Source: Lactarius indigo | Taxonomy: Eukaryota > Basidiomycota > Agaricomycetes > Russulales > Russulaceae | Length of the DNA: 64,000 nt | Assembly: GCA_025766275.1 (NCBI GenBank) | Contig: JAFKAC010000010.1 | Span: 1,612,001-1,676,000, forward strand | Reading direction: 5' to 3' | Translations under genes and position numbers: made by a program | Shown: piece after piece, positions 1 to 10,410 of the stretch | Layout of the letters: each line of letters starts with the position of its first letter | Position numbering within the stretch: position 1 is the stretch's first letter | The notes under the pieces: generated by a model | What the model was told of the DNA's origin: nothing | Database searches by the model: none | Seen by the model: the letters and a program-made list of their open reading frames with translations, nothing else

Positions 1-289
1 AGCATAGACGCCCACGACGCTCAGCTCAAGGCTGAGCTCATGGGACCCTTCTGCTCAGCCGCACCGGAACTTGGGCCAACCCTGGACCAAGGTCCAAATG
101 TCACGGTTTGACTGTCACAATCCGAGTCACTCGGACGGGGTTTGCCTCAACGTCGGCACAGCACTGGCATTCAGCATCCAATTGATGTGGCAACGATACT
201 CAAAATTCCCCTGACACGTGGTCAATTTAGTTTGGGCCGTGAGAACCTTGCTTTAGGGTCCGGGGTGAATTTGCCATGTAATTATCCAA
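1..289. other. Flank upstream of the MULE gene
   Basis: No coding region is recognisable here. A short inverted repeat (GCTCAGC at 19-25 and 31-37, 5-nt loop) is the only structure I can point to. The stretch should contain the promoter, and possibly part of the terminal inverted repeat, of the MULE whose gene starts at 290. I could not pair it with a matching repeat downstream of 20356, so the MULE boundaries are undefined. Confidence 0.4.
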
Positions 290-2298
290 ATGCCCTCTGA
301 GGACGACTTTGCCTTACCACCCGAGAACCAGTGTTCTCAGTCAAAATGTAAATCTATCCTCCCAGTTGGCTGCAAATACAAGACCTGTGATAAGTGCCGC
401 AATATTAGCAAGCTCAGCATGCAAAAAAAGCGGAAAAGAGAAAAACATGATGAAGACCCACACCGTCGGCAAGCTACACCACCAGGCAATGGCAACACCA
501 CCAAAAAGGGCCCAATTGAATATATCTATGTTGGAAGTGAGACTGAGTCAGCATCTGATGAAAATAAAGTGAGTAACATTATTACCGCTGCAGAGAATTA
601 TTATCAATAAAAAGCGTTTAGGAAAACACACCTGTCAAGTTTAAAGACCATGTCACAACCATGAGGCAGCTTAAAAAAGTGTTTAAAATGACGGAGTGCA
701 TTTTTTTTTGTGGGAGCTATGATGCACCTGTGGATCTGCTCATCTCATATAAGGATCATGTCAGCACAACTGCGCATGATATCTGGAAAGCCACTGGTTA
801 CCGCTTCAGGTGAGTGAAGGTCAAAATAATAAAGGAAACAAAGAACATACATAAATAGGGTGAAAGACAACAAAATTCTTGAGAACAGCCACAAAACCCA
901 ATATTGGTGTTGTCAAGATGAAAGCCGAAAACAGAAGAGTCGCCCAAGCCAAAGGGAGGGTGCCAAGCCCCGGGACACCCTGGGAATGTGCCGCTACAAC
1001 TGTAAAAGCAAACTGAATATTTCATGTCAAGCAATTTCTGACAGCGAAGAGAAGATGTACACAATCACCATTTCACTTGAACACCACAAGAGTCATATAC
1101 CATATTATGATGTCTCTCTCCTCCCCGAAGCTGCGGCGTTGATCCAAGATAACCTAGAGTGGATATGTCCAAGTGAAATCACCAAGAAAGTTCAGTCAAC
1201 ATACCCTGCTATAAGCGCGAACCAAGTTCACAAGGCCTGGACAACAATGAGTGAGACCCTTTGGAAGAGACATGCAGAACAATTACTGTCAGTTAGAGCC
1301 CTCTTAAATGACTTCAAGGACGATGTTGACACCCTCAGTCTTCCGGAAATGGATGGTGTCAAACAAATTGCCTGGGTAATGAAGAAGATCATCTTCCCTT
1401 TGCAGGGAAAGATTGTCGAAGTCGGAATTGATGCAACCTGTAAGAGAACATGGAACAAATCAGGGGTTGACACGCTAACATATAACACAGACAACACCAA
1501 TTTGAAACACCTAGAGTTGTACACTATCCTTGGAGAACACGACAATGCTGGTTACCCTCTGTCATACTGTCTCTTAACAACAGCGTCATCTGTAGAAGAC
1601 GGAAAATGCACCAGAGCCCTTGAAGCATGGGCAGCTGTTTTGCACGACAAATATGCCTTGAACCCGAGGTTTGTCCACACTGACAAGGACATGGCTGAGA
1701 TCGGTGCAAGTCGGCGCATTTGGTCAGAGGCAAAACACCAGCTGTGTTGGTGGCATCAGCGCGAAGCGGTTAGGAGACAACTGAAAGGAAATCTGCCTAC
1801 CTCAGTATATGACCCTCTGAAGGCCAAGTGCAAGTACAAGTTCGTTGACCTAACCTTCAGACCTTATGGCCGCACCGATCCGAATGACAGCAAGGGCAAA
1901 GTTCCTGAGGAAGTCTGTGAGCAAGAATTACAGGAAGGACTCACCAGCTGCGTGACCAGCGGCGATCCCAACTCCATCAAGATTCGTGTTCCTGCCCTTT
2001 CGAGTCAGCGCCAAGATAATGCGAGTATGGCATCACTCACCGATGGTCTCCCCAATTCAATCTGTCTTCGCGTTTCTGCCCATCGAGTTCCTGTACATGC
2101 AGGCGGGAGCGTTCGGGATGCGGGGAAAAGCACAAGTCGACCACCACTCATCGGCAGTGGTCCCGATTCGCGTCGTGTTCCTACACATTCGGGCGGGAGT
2201 GTTCGGGATGCGGAGAACAATCCAGATGGATCGCCGCTCATCTGCAACAATCCTGATTCACCCGGAGGTTGTGTTCCAATGCGTTCAGCCGGGGGAAG
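290..2298 (+). pseudogene. MULE transposase, N-terminal and catalytic part (disrupted)
   Basis: Mutator-like element transposase, which would cut and join the ends of its own DNA element in the nucleus. Three exons are inferred: 290-568, 622-809 and 859-2298, with introns of 53 and 49 bases (GTGAGT...TAG). Exon 1 is Cys/Lys-rich (CSQSKCKSILP, CDKCR). Exon 3 starts with a Cys-rich, FLYWCH-like stretch (QYWCCQDE), then carries the MULE core: GIDATCK (first Asp, near 1425), HTDKDMAEI (second Asp, near 1680) and CWWH, which fits the C/D(2)H signature of the MULE superfamily. From 2087 a 90-bp unit repeats about twice, giving 30-residue repeats with GGSVRDA. The frame is cut at 2298 by element B and resumes at 18474. 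Confidence 0.85.
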
Positions 2299-2797
2299 TG
2301 TAACGCCGTCACGACGTTAGCTCGACTTGAGCTCAAAGGGCGACAACAACTTAGCGAATATTCCTGCTGACACGACGACGCGAAGGTCCGTGCCCTTGCC
2401 TCTTGGATGAATACACGGAGGTACACCGGCAAGTCGTACCGAAGACTGTCACAAGCAGAGTTGGACTTAGAGCGAGAGAGAGATAGAAGAAAAAGAAAAC
2501 AAGTGACGATTCAAGAAGACCAAGATGGCGTATCTTGGTCTTCACTAGACAGCTTAAATACAAATCGAGCAGGCTTTCAAGCGCTGCTATGAGTCACAGT
2601 AAGGTAGCGTCCAACGTGTCGCGTAAGTAGCTCAAATCCTAATACTACTACTACTAGTATTAGTGGCGTAGTCCTCAGTCAGCAATCGCGCGCAATCTCC
2701 TATCGTACTCGTATCGCCTATCGTAAGTCCGTCACTAATATACCCTACCGCCGTAGTGACAACCGGTACAGTAAGGGTCCAGAGTCGAAACGTAACA
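2299..2797 (-). repeat. 3' LTR of element B
   Basis: 499 bp, starts TGTAACG and ends GTAACA. It contains a perfect hairpin made of AAGACCAAGAT and its reverse complement around a 5-base spacer (near 2511-2538), and a TATA-like TTTAAG on the minus strand next to it. It matches 17971-18469 almost base for base. Confidence 0.92.
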
Positions 2798-3015
2798 TCA
2801 CCCCCTTTTCAGTGTGAGACCCCGACTCACCGAAAGTCCCGTGGTTGCCAACTCCGCTGCTCGTCGGCAATGTGCTCCAGTGCGGTGGCACGCTCGAGAC
2901 GGTAGATGCAGTCGCGCTTGTCATCCTGTGCACAGAGAATCATAGCACAGAGTTGACTCACCCACGCATGAAGCCAGTCAACTTCGTAACTCGCTGCGCG
3001 ATAACGCGTTACCTC
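2798..3015 (-). pseudogene. Element B pol, last codons (C-terminal coiled-coil part)
   Basis: Encodes the end of the B polyprotein, recognisable by the shared ending ADEQR(S/D)W...RDFR and the YRLERATALE coiled-coil stretch also present in C (before 15119). The polypurine tract AAAAGGGGGTGA lies between the stop and the 3' LTR (2798-2809, minus strand). A solo LTR at 3016-3538 separates it from the rest of pol. Confidence 0.8.
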
Positions 3016-3538
3016 TGTAATGTCGTCACGACGTTAGCTCGACTTGAGCACAGATGGCGGTAACAACTTAGCGATATATCGATATGTCGACTTGAAGACA
3101 CGAAGGTCCAAGTTCCCGTCTCAGTGAATACACGGAGGTACACCGGCAGGTTCCACAGTACTGGTCACGAACGGAGTCGGACTGCTCAGAGGCGAAGACA
3201 AGAGATAAGAAGAGAAGAAAGAAGTGACGATTCAAGAAGACCAAGATGGCGTATCTTGGTCTTCACAAGACAGTTTAAATACAAATCGAGCAGGCTTAGA
3301 AGCGCTGCTATGAGTCACAGTATGGTAGCGTCCAACGTATCGCGTAAGTAACTCGAATCCTAATACTACTACTACTAGTATTAGTGGCGTAGTCCTCAGT
3401 CAGCAATCAGCGCGCAATCTCCTATCGTACTCGTATCGCCTATTGTAAGTCCGCAACTAATCTACCTTACCGCCGTAGTTGCAACCGGTACAGTAAGGGT
3501 CACAAGCCGTGCAGTCCGTACAAGTTCGAAACGTGACA
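3016..3538 (-). repeat. Solo LTR (family A) inside element B pol
   Basis: 523-bp LTR starting TGTAATG and ending GTGACA, flanked by a perfect ACCTC duplication (3011-3015 and 3539-3543). No internal region is left, so this is a solo LTR from LTR-LTR recombination. It carries the same AAGACCAAGAT hairpin as other family A LTRs. Confidence 0.9.
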
Positions 3539-6500
3539 ACCTCGGCCGTGAGCGTCTCGTCGTTGATTTGGTTGAGGGCGCGATCAGTGATTTTGTCAGC
3601 GGCAAAGATCACCAGATCTTCGTGGGGGTAGATGGGACGCAGCACCGGCGAAACGTGCGGCTCGGCGTATAGGGGTTTGCCATAAATGTGGGGCGAACCT
3701 GGTATGACTCCTAGTATCATCGGCTCTGCTCCTCCAATAAGCTGAACGTGGGAGGCATCTCGTTCGACGCCGTCCGGCCCGGTGATGGGGTACACAATAT
3801 GATGGGGTCGTCGATTAGCCCGGAACCCCTCAGGCGCAATGACGTGTGCTGGGTCCTCGGCCGCGGTGAAGTCGTGGGTGGGCGCTGCGCTGGGGACTTG
3901 CAGACATCCTCGAAACATGGGGGAGCCGTCAGTGTAGACGAGCCATGGCGTGATGCGGGGATTAGTAGGGTCGCGTTTCGTTCAAAGGAGGGGGTGTCTC
4001 GCCGGGTAGTAATCGTCGTCGTCATGGCCAGCCGCAGTAGCCGCCACCGCTCCCGACGCTCCCTCATCTCCCTCAGTCGCGCTGCCGCCGCCTCCAACTG
4101 CTCCTTCTGCCACTCCGCTGCTACCCTCCTCCAACCCTCCAGTTCGTATTCCATCAGAGCTTGTGCGCTCTTCGTTGCGCGGGAAAATTCTGCGAACACC
4201 GATGAGGTCATCACTTGGGGGGATGGCAGCGATGGGTTCGTGCTCCCCAGCGTCGTTTCGGAAGACGTGGACGATAGACTGCTCATCGTCGGGCCCAGTT
4301 GTGGGGTCTGGGAATCGGGTGATGACGTGCACCCATTCTTGTGCGGTGATGGGCCCCTCTGTCGGTCTAAGAGGTGTCCATGGCGTGAGCTGAGTGTTGG
4401 GTACTTCTGTGTCATCGTCCTCAGCCAGGAGGGCGTGTGCGTCCTGTGCAAGGGAGTCGAGGAGTGCCGCTTGTGTGACATGTCGCAGGGGAGAAGTGGG
4501 CATAGAGGTAGTAGTGGTAGAGCGAAGGAAAAGAGGATGACTTTCCTTCGTTCGTATCCTGTGCGCTTTATCCGTTTTCCCGTGTGCTTGCGTTTCTTGA
4601 TATAGACGGAGGGCTTCAGGCGCAAAGACGTCATCCTTGTTGACCCACTGATTCTCCGAGTCTGGATACCCCTTCCATTTGATGAGGTATTGAAGGCGTC
4701 TTCCCCTGCCGAAGTGCCGGGAGTCTAGAATGGCCTCGACTTCGTATTCCTCCTCTCCATCAATCAGCTCGGGTGGTGGTCGTGTGAAATTTTCGCCGTG
4801 AAGAGGGGTTTGCTTGTACGGTGTGAGCAAATCGATATGGAATACTGAGTGAATGCTCCACTGCGTGGGAAGCTCCAGCCGATAGTTGTAAGGGGACATC
4901 ACCTGTATCACTCGAAAAGGCCCGTGGCGTCGCGCCGCTAATTTCGCCGTGGGTTGATTGGTCCGAAGATGTTTGCCTTCTAGCCATACAAGGTCTCCTA
5001 TCTTGAGCTTGGGCGTATCTTTGTTACGGACCCATGCTTCTTGAGCCTTCTTTATAAGGTGTTGGGCGTCCTCCCTGGCTTCTTTTAGTTGTTTTAGCCG
5101 CGCTGTCACCTGAGGAAGGGGGGATGGTTTATCCGTCCAATCCGCTTGCGGGTCGTATCCCATCAGAAGTTGAAATGGGGACTGCCTCGTGTGTTCATGT
5201 GGCCAGTTGTTGTGCGCGAATTCAGCGATTGGCAGATAAGTGGTCCAGTTATCTTGCCGCTCGTTTACCCAGAAGCGCAGATACTGTTCTAGCCATTGAT
5301 TGGTGCATTCGGACTGCCCGTCAGTGCGTGGGTGGTATGCCGTGGATATGTTCTGTTGGATGCCCAGGATGCGGCAAACTTCTCGGATGAATTTTGACGT
5401 GAAGCGGGGGTCTCGGTCGCTAATGCATTTGCGCGGTAGTCCGAAGCGTTTGAATACGTGAACGATGTACAGGGACGCAGTCTCTTCTGCCGTTATTTCT
5501 TCTCGACATGGGATGAAGACGGAGGCTTTGCTACAGTCGTGGTCTGTGATGGTTAGGACGGTGTCGTACCCTTTCGACAATGGGAGTTTGGTGATGAAGT
5601 CCATAGCGACCGTCTGAAAAGGCGTGGCTTCCAGGACTGGTGTGATAGGGTGTAGCGCAGCCCGTATGGGTCTTGTGTTTACCTTGTTTCGTTGGCATTC
5701 CGCACAACCCTGTACGTATTCGTATATGTCTTTTCGCAGTCGTGGCCACCAGTAGTGTCGTTCTAGGATTCGTTGCGTCCTCGCGATCCCCGGGTGGCCG
5801 TGTATTGGTAGGTCGTGGTGGTCATGTATTAGCACACGGTATACTGACGCAGGTCCGGTTATTACAAACCTGCCGTCCTTGTACCATTCCCCTTCTATTT
5901 TCTTAAGGCGATGGGGATCTACCCACATCTTGATCACCTCATTATCTTGTTGATGGCGCGGTTGCAGCAGGTTTGGGTTCGCAACGAGAGTCCATGCGAT
6001 GTTGAGGGTTTTTATGAATACTTCAGGGGGAAGAACGACGACTTCACTATTGTCTCCTATTCCTTGGTCGTAATCTGGCCGTCTCGACAGGGCATCTGCT
6101 TGGCCATTGTTCTTCCCCTTGATGTGGTGAATCTCAAAGTTGTATTCAGAAAGCTCGAGTACTTCCCTTGCGACCCGTCTGCTGATTTTCTGCGGTGACT
6201 TCCAATATTGAAGGTTAAGGTGATCCGAGTAGATCTTGATTTTGTGGGGGGCTCCTGCGAGTAATGGTCGCCAATTTCGCAGGGCTTTGACTATTGCGAG
6301 CAGTTCCAAGTCGTAAATGTCGTAATTTCGTTCTGCTTCCGAGAGCGTGGCCGAGTAGTAGCCTATGGGGTGTCGTTTTCCGTCAGATTTCTTTTGCAGT
6401 AGTACGGCTCCCACCACGTAGCCCGAGGCGTCGACCTCCAGTTCGAATGGGTCCTGGAGGATGGGGTGCGCTAGCACCGGCTCTTCGGTCACTAGACGTT

Positions 6501-7842
6501 TGAGAGTGTTAAACGCCCCTTCTTCTTCTGTCCATCGCCATTCTTCGTCCTTGCGTGTCAGTTTAGTGAGTGGCTTCGCATGCGTTGTGAAACCGTGGAT
6601 GAAAAGTCTGTAAAAGTTGCAAAATCTGAGGAACGATCGAACGTCTTTGACTTTTGTTGGCGTCGGCCAGTCTTTGATGCCTTGGACTTTTACAGGGTCC
6701 ATATGAGTCACCCCCCTCTCAAGGATTACCCCCAGGTAATCCATCCGCAGTTGATGGAACAAACATTTTTCGAGCTTGAAGTAGAGGTCGTGTTCCGCTG
6801 CAACCTGCAGGATGTCGCGCACGGCCTGTATATGGGCGGCTAAGTCATGGTCGAAGTGAGTGGCGATACCGATATCGTCCATGTAAACACGTATCGTTGT
6901 TCCAAGGCGCTCATGTTTCACGATCGTGTCGCGATAGATGTGGTTCATCATCGCTTGGAAGGTAGCGGGGGAGTTGGTAAGTCCGAAGAACATGACTGTG
7001 GGTTCGAAAAGGCCGAATTTGGTCTTGAACGCCGCCTTCTCCTGGTCACCGTCTCGAATGCGGATGTTGTTATAGCCCCAACGAATATCGAGCTTCGTGT
7101 AGATGTGGGCGTTGCTGAGATCGAGAATGAGGTCTTGAATGAGCGGTAATGGGTATTGGTTGCGAATTGTGTGCGAGTTAATGACTCGGTAGTCCTGTAC
7201 CGGGCGCAGTTTTCCGTCCTTCTTTTTGATAAAGAAGAAAGAGGAGGCGTACGGGGAAATAGAGGGGTGTAAGTACCCCTGTTTCAATTTTTCATCAAGG
7301 AATTCTTTTAGTTCCCCTTCTTCTTTTTGCGTCATAGGGTATATTTTGCAGTCAATCGACGCCGGTGCCGATGGCTTGAAATCAATCGCGTGGTCCCAGG
7401 GTCGCGATGGGGGGAAGCGGTGTGAAGCCTGTTCGTTGAATAGTGTGTTGAAGTCCGTGTAGACCGGTGGAAGATTGACTACCACTTGTTGTTGTTTTGC
7501 CAAGATAGCCAATTCCGTCGAGGTGGTGGCTCGTGTGAAGGTTTCTTCTTCTAACTCTTGGACGATGGCCTCTCTTTCCATTGTGATTAGGGCCCGAATA
7601 GTGGGTGTCATGAGTAGTTCTTCAGCGGTTGCCAGTACCACTGGTTGCATGTCGGGGTGCATGGTTGCCGTTGCCCAGCTGATTGTGGGCTCGAAGGCGC
7701 TTAGCCAGGGATAACCTAGCACCATGCTCTCGCTTCCGAGGTCGGTGACCAAGAAGGTCATCTTCTTTATCTGTCCTCGAGTTTTTACTTCTAGGTTAGC
7801 GTAATGAGTGATTAACCCAGCTTTGTTTTCCGTATTATCTAT
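3539..7842 (-). pseudogene. Element B pol: RT, RNase H, integrase, chromodomain and extension
   Basis: Main part of the B polyprotein, joined in frame to 15630-15886 once element C and one TCTAT copy are removed. In order (minus strand): reverse transcriptase with [18 protein letters not shown] and YMDD, RNase H (ELEVDASGY), an HHCC zinc finger, integrase core with MDFITKLP, SDRDPRF and GQSE (DDE triad), a chromodomain (EEYEVEAILDSRHFGRG...), then the family-A extension. One CGA-to-TGA-type stop occurs near 3980 (PARHPLL, then stop), after which the frame stays open to the solo LTR. Proteins would reverse-transcribe and integrate B cDNA; the chromodomain is expected to target chromatin. Confidence 0.88.
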
Positions 7843-8321
7843 TGTCACGTTTCGACTCGGACCCTTACTGTACCGGTTGCGACTACGGCGGTAAGGTATA
7901 TTAGTTGCGGACTTACTTACGATAGTGCGGTGATACGGTCGTACGATAGGAGATACGGTGCTGATAGCTGACTGAGGATGGACGCCACCAATACTAGTAC
8001 TAGTAGTATTAGGATTTGAGATACTTACGCGATATGTTGGACGCTACTTACGGTGATTCATAGCAGCGCTTCTAAGCCTGCTCGTTTGTGTATTTAAACT
8101 GTCCTGTGAAGACCAAGATACGCCATCTTGGTCTTCTTGAATCGTCACTTGTCTCTTTCTCTTTCTCTCCTTCTTTCTCTAAGCCATCGCCTCCAAGATC
8201 GAGTGCACCTTCGAGTGTTCACTATTGCTTACGCTTGGACCTCCAAGTCCTCAAGCCAAACCGCTAAGTTGTTACCACCTTCATCGAGCTCAAGTCGAGC
8301 TAACGTCGTGACGACGTTACA
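7843..8321 (+). repeat. 5' LTR of element C
   Basis: 479 bp, TGTCACG...GTTACA. Contains TATTTAAA at 8091-8098, a perfect 12-bp hairpin (8108-8119 with 8125-8136, 5-base loop) and a CT-rich stretch after it. U3/R border is inferred at about 8125. Confidence 0.95.
8091..8135 (+). promoter_or_regulatory. Element C promoter and inferred RNA 5' end
   Basis: TATTTAAA at 8091-8098 followed 34 nt later by ATCTTGGTCTT (8125-8135), the complement of the PBS. If transcription starts at 8125, the first 11 nt of the RNA can fold back on the PBS. The start site is inferred from spacing, not observed. Confidence 0.65.
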
Positions 8322-8323
8322 TT

Positions 8324-8334
8324 AAGACCAAGAT
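8324..8334 (+). promoter_or_regulatory. Element C primer binding site (self-priming type)
   Basis: AAGACCAAGAT, 2 nt after the 5' LTR; perfect complement of 8125-8135 in the LTR. It does not begin with TGG as a PBS for a tRNA 3' CCA end would. Confidence 0.82.
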
Positions 8335-8340
8335 ACCATC

Positions 8341-10410
8341 GTGGCCGTAACAACAAGAGACCAGTGGACGAACTTCCGTCCCTATTCACTCCCAAGGAGA
8401 GGAGATCGCAACGTCCCTACGCGCTTTTTACAGTCCGCGGCTTGGAGGGAAAGACAAGAAGAAACCGGCTATTTTGTGGAGTTCAACGGACCTAGTAGGT
8501 TCCGACCAGTTGAGTTCAACTTTGACCACTTGTGTTGGACGGAAGTTGCGTGGAATCCCATAGACTCCCAGTGGGACGTTATACGACCAGCAGGACCCAG
8601 ATATCAGTGCGACATCGACGCTCGAGAGCTCAACAGCCGAGCAGATTGGGGTCCCATCGACGGACAAATACGAGAACACTCCACCGGAGAAGTGGTGTCA
8701 GAAGAAGAAGAAGAAGAAGAACAAAGCCAAAACGAAAGTGAAGGGCGAGAACCAGATCAAACAGAAACCAGCGGAGGAGCAATACAAGAGCTCCTTATTG
8801 AACGAGCTGAGTCCGCGCATATCACAGAACCAGAGCCAATTCACATCCGATCACCAGCTATTATGGCAACGATAACACGAGCAATGGAAGAGGCTGCAAT
8901 GGAAGAAGCGCGCGCAATACAAGAAGAAGCACGAGAAATCCTCATGCCCATTAATCCTGAAACCGGCGTACGAATGACCGCCGACGACGCAGCCATTTTC
9001 CGAGCGATAGGGTCAGATCGAGGAGACCCCCCATCCGGACGACAGCCCACACTAGACCTCCCACCAGGGACAGGAGGGCCAGGAGAAGATCCGCCACCGC
9101 CACCAGGAGGAGGTATCCCGTTCGATCTGAGAAGGACTGAACCACCAAGAATGCTGCCTACGGGACCGCCAGGAGGAGGAGGAGGTGGCGGCGGAGGAGG
9201 TGGTGGAGACGCCGGAGGGGGAGGACATCATAACGAAAAGCTAACCGGCGAGCCACCTTCAATCTTTGACGGGGACAGACTCAAAGTAGACCAATTCCTA
9301 ACACAGTGGCATGTCTACTGGGGTATGAACCTGGACGCCCCCATCATGCGCAACGATTACAGAAGATGCCTTCTGTTTCTTTCTTACATCAAAGGCGGAG
9401 CAGTCAGCGAATGGGTCCTGTCCTTCCTGAACTGGCTCAACAGGCAAATACAACAGGGGATCAGTCCCTACACTCGCGACCTATGGAACGCCGTGGCCAA
9501 TGGATTCAGCCAGAGATTCGAAAACACGCTAGAGAGGGAACAAGCCCAAGCCATACTAAGGAAGGGCTTCAAAATGACGGGAGAGGACATTGACAAGTAC
9601 GTCAATGACTTTGAACAGCTTGCACGGAAAGCTCACTATCGCCTCAACGAACCCCAAACCATCGATCTTTTTACAGCGGGTCTGCCCAAGGAACTGTTCA
9701 AAAACGCGTTCCAGTTCGACGACCCCGTCACGTTCGACGACTGGAAGAGAGCCGTCCTCAAGCGACAAAAGAATTACATACACCTCAAAGCGCGGCTCAA
9801 TGAATACAAAAACACGACGACACAGCCAAAGAAGCAGGGTGGCAACGCAGGGTGGACGCTTCCGCAAAACCTGCCACAAACTAACCCCTGGGCAATGGAC
9901 ACCTCGGCTGACCGCGCCAAGGTGAGACTCGCAGGGTCCGAAGACATCGACTTCAACAAACTACCACACTGCGACTGGCCCACGCCACCGTTCCCACCAA
10001 GAGGAGGACCGGGGGTGCGAGGACGAGGCAGAGGAGGATCTAGAAGGGACTTAAGGAATGTCCTTTGCTATAACTGTCACGCGCCCGGCCACCTCTCACG
10101 AAATTGTCCACACCCCCGCACGCAGCAACAATGGCAGGCTGCCCCATCTAGCAGCCGCATGATCGAAACTACGGGGTATCCGCAGGGACCCGTCTCACAG
10201 TACGCACCATCACAGTACACGCCGTCACTGCCCGGGTACATGTCACCAGCACCGAGCGTAACGCCCGCGCCTCAAATCAACGCTGCAACCACAAAAACGG
10301 CAGGGGAACAAGCCAAAGAGTGGCTCACACAAGTAGCCAACAGCACGGATGAAGTAAAAGATCTTATACTTCAAGATCTATGGGGAAAAGAGGGTTTTCG
10401 GGACGCCTGA
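8341..10410 (+). CDS. Element C gag (capsid-nucleocapsid)
   Basis: Structural polyprotein of 689 residues that would build the virus-like particle. I take GTG at 8341 as the start: the frame opens just after the PBS (stop TAA at 8323-8325), the first in-frame ATG is at 8863 (residue 175), and the intervening N-terminal domain is conserved in B, E and G. The GTG has A at -3 and G at +4. Order: N-terminal domain (about 1-115), acidic Glu-rich stretch, helical part, Pro/Gly-rich linker (about 240-300), capsid-like region (EKLTGEPPSIFDGDRLKVDQ on), zinc knuckle CYNCHAPGHLSRNC (576-589), tail. Intact. Confidence 0.9.
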   Translation: MAVTTRDQWTNFRPYSLPRRGDRNVPTRFLQSAAWRERQEETGYFVEFNGPSRFRPVEFNFDHLCWTEVAWNPIDSQWDVIRPAGPRYQCDIDARELNSRADWGPIDGQIREHSTGEVVSEEEEEEEQSQNESEGREPDQTETSGGAIQELLIERAESAHITEPEPIHIRSPAIMATITRAMEEAAMEEARAIQEEAREILMPINPETGVRMTADDAAIFRAIGSDRGDPPSGRQPTLDLPPGTGGPGEDPPPPPGGGIPFDLRRTEPPRMLPTGPPGGGGGGGGGGGGDAGGGGHHNEKLTGEPPSIFDGDRLKVDQFLTQWHVYWGMNLDAPIMRNDYRRCLLFLSYIKGGAVSEWVLSFLNWLNRQIQQGISPYTRDLWNAVANGFSQRFENTLEREQAQAILRKGFKMTGEDIDKYVNDFEQLARKAHYRLNEPQTIDLFTAGLPKELFKNAFQFDDPVTFDDWKRAVLKRQKNYIHLKARLNEYKNTTTQPKKQGGNAGWTLPQNLPQTNPWAMDTSADRAKVRLAGSEDIDFNKLPHCDWPTPPFPPRGGPGVRGRGRGGSRRDLRNVLCYNCHAPGHLSRNCPHPRTQQQWQAAPSSSRMIETTGYPQGPVSQYAPSQYTPSLPGYMSPAPSVTPAPQINAATTKTAGEQAKEWLTQVANSTDEVKDLILQDLWGKEGFRDA

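Noticed and set aside
3748..4605. Long open frame (285 codons) on the plus strand opposite element B pol, with equivalents at 38059-38772 and 13749-14282 (minus)
   Set aside because: It is the mirror of the GC-rich pol extension, shifts length from copy to copy and has no recognisable domain. A shadow frame, not a gene.
10383..10389. GGGAAAA as the only frameshift site
   Set aside because: Absent in G (TGGAAGAAG there), while GGGTTTT is present in all four copies; kept as a secondary candidate.
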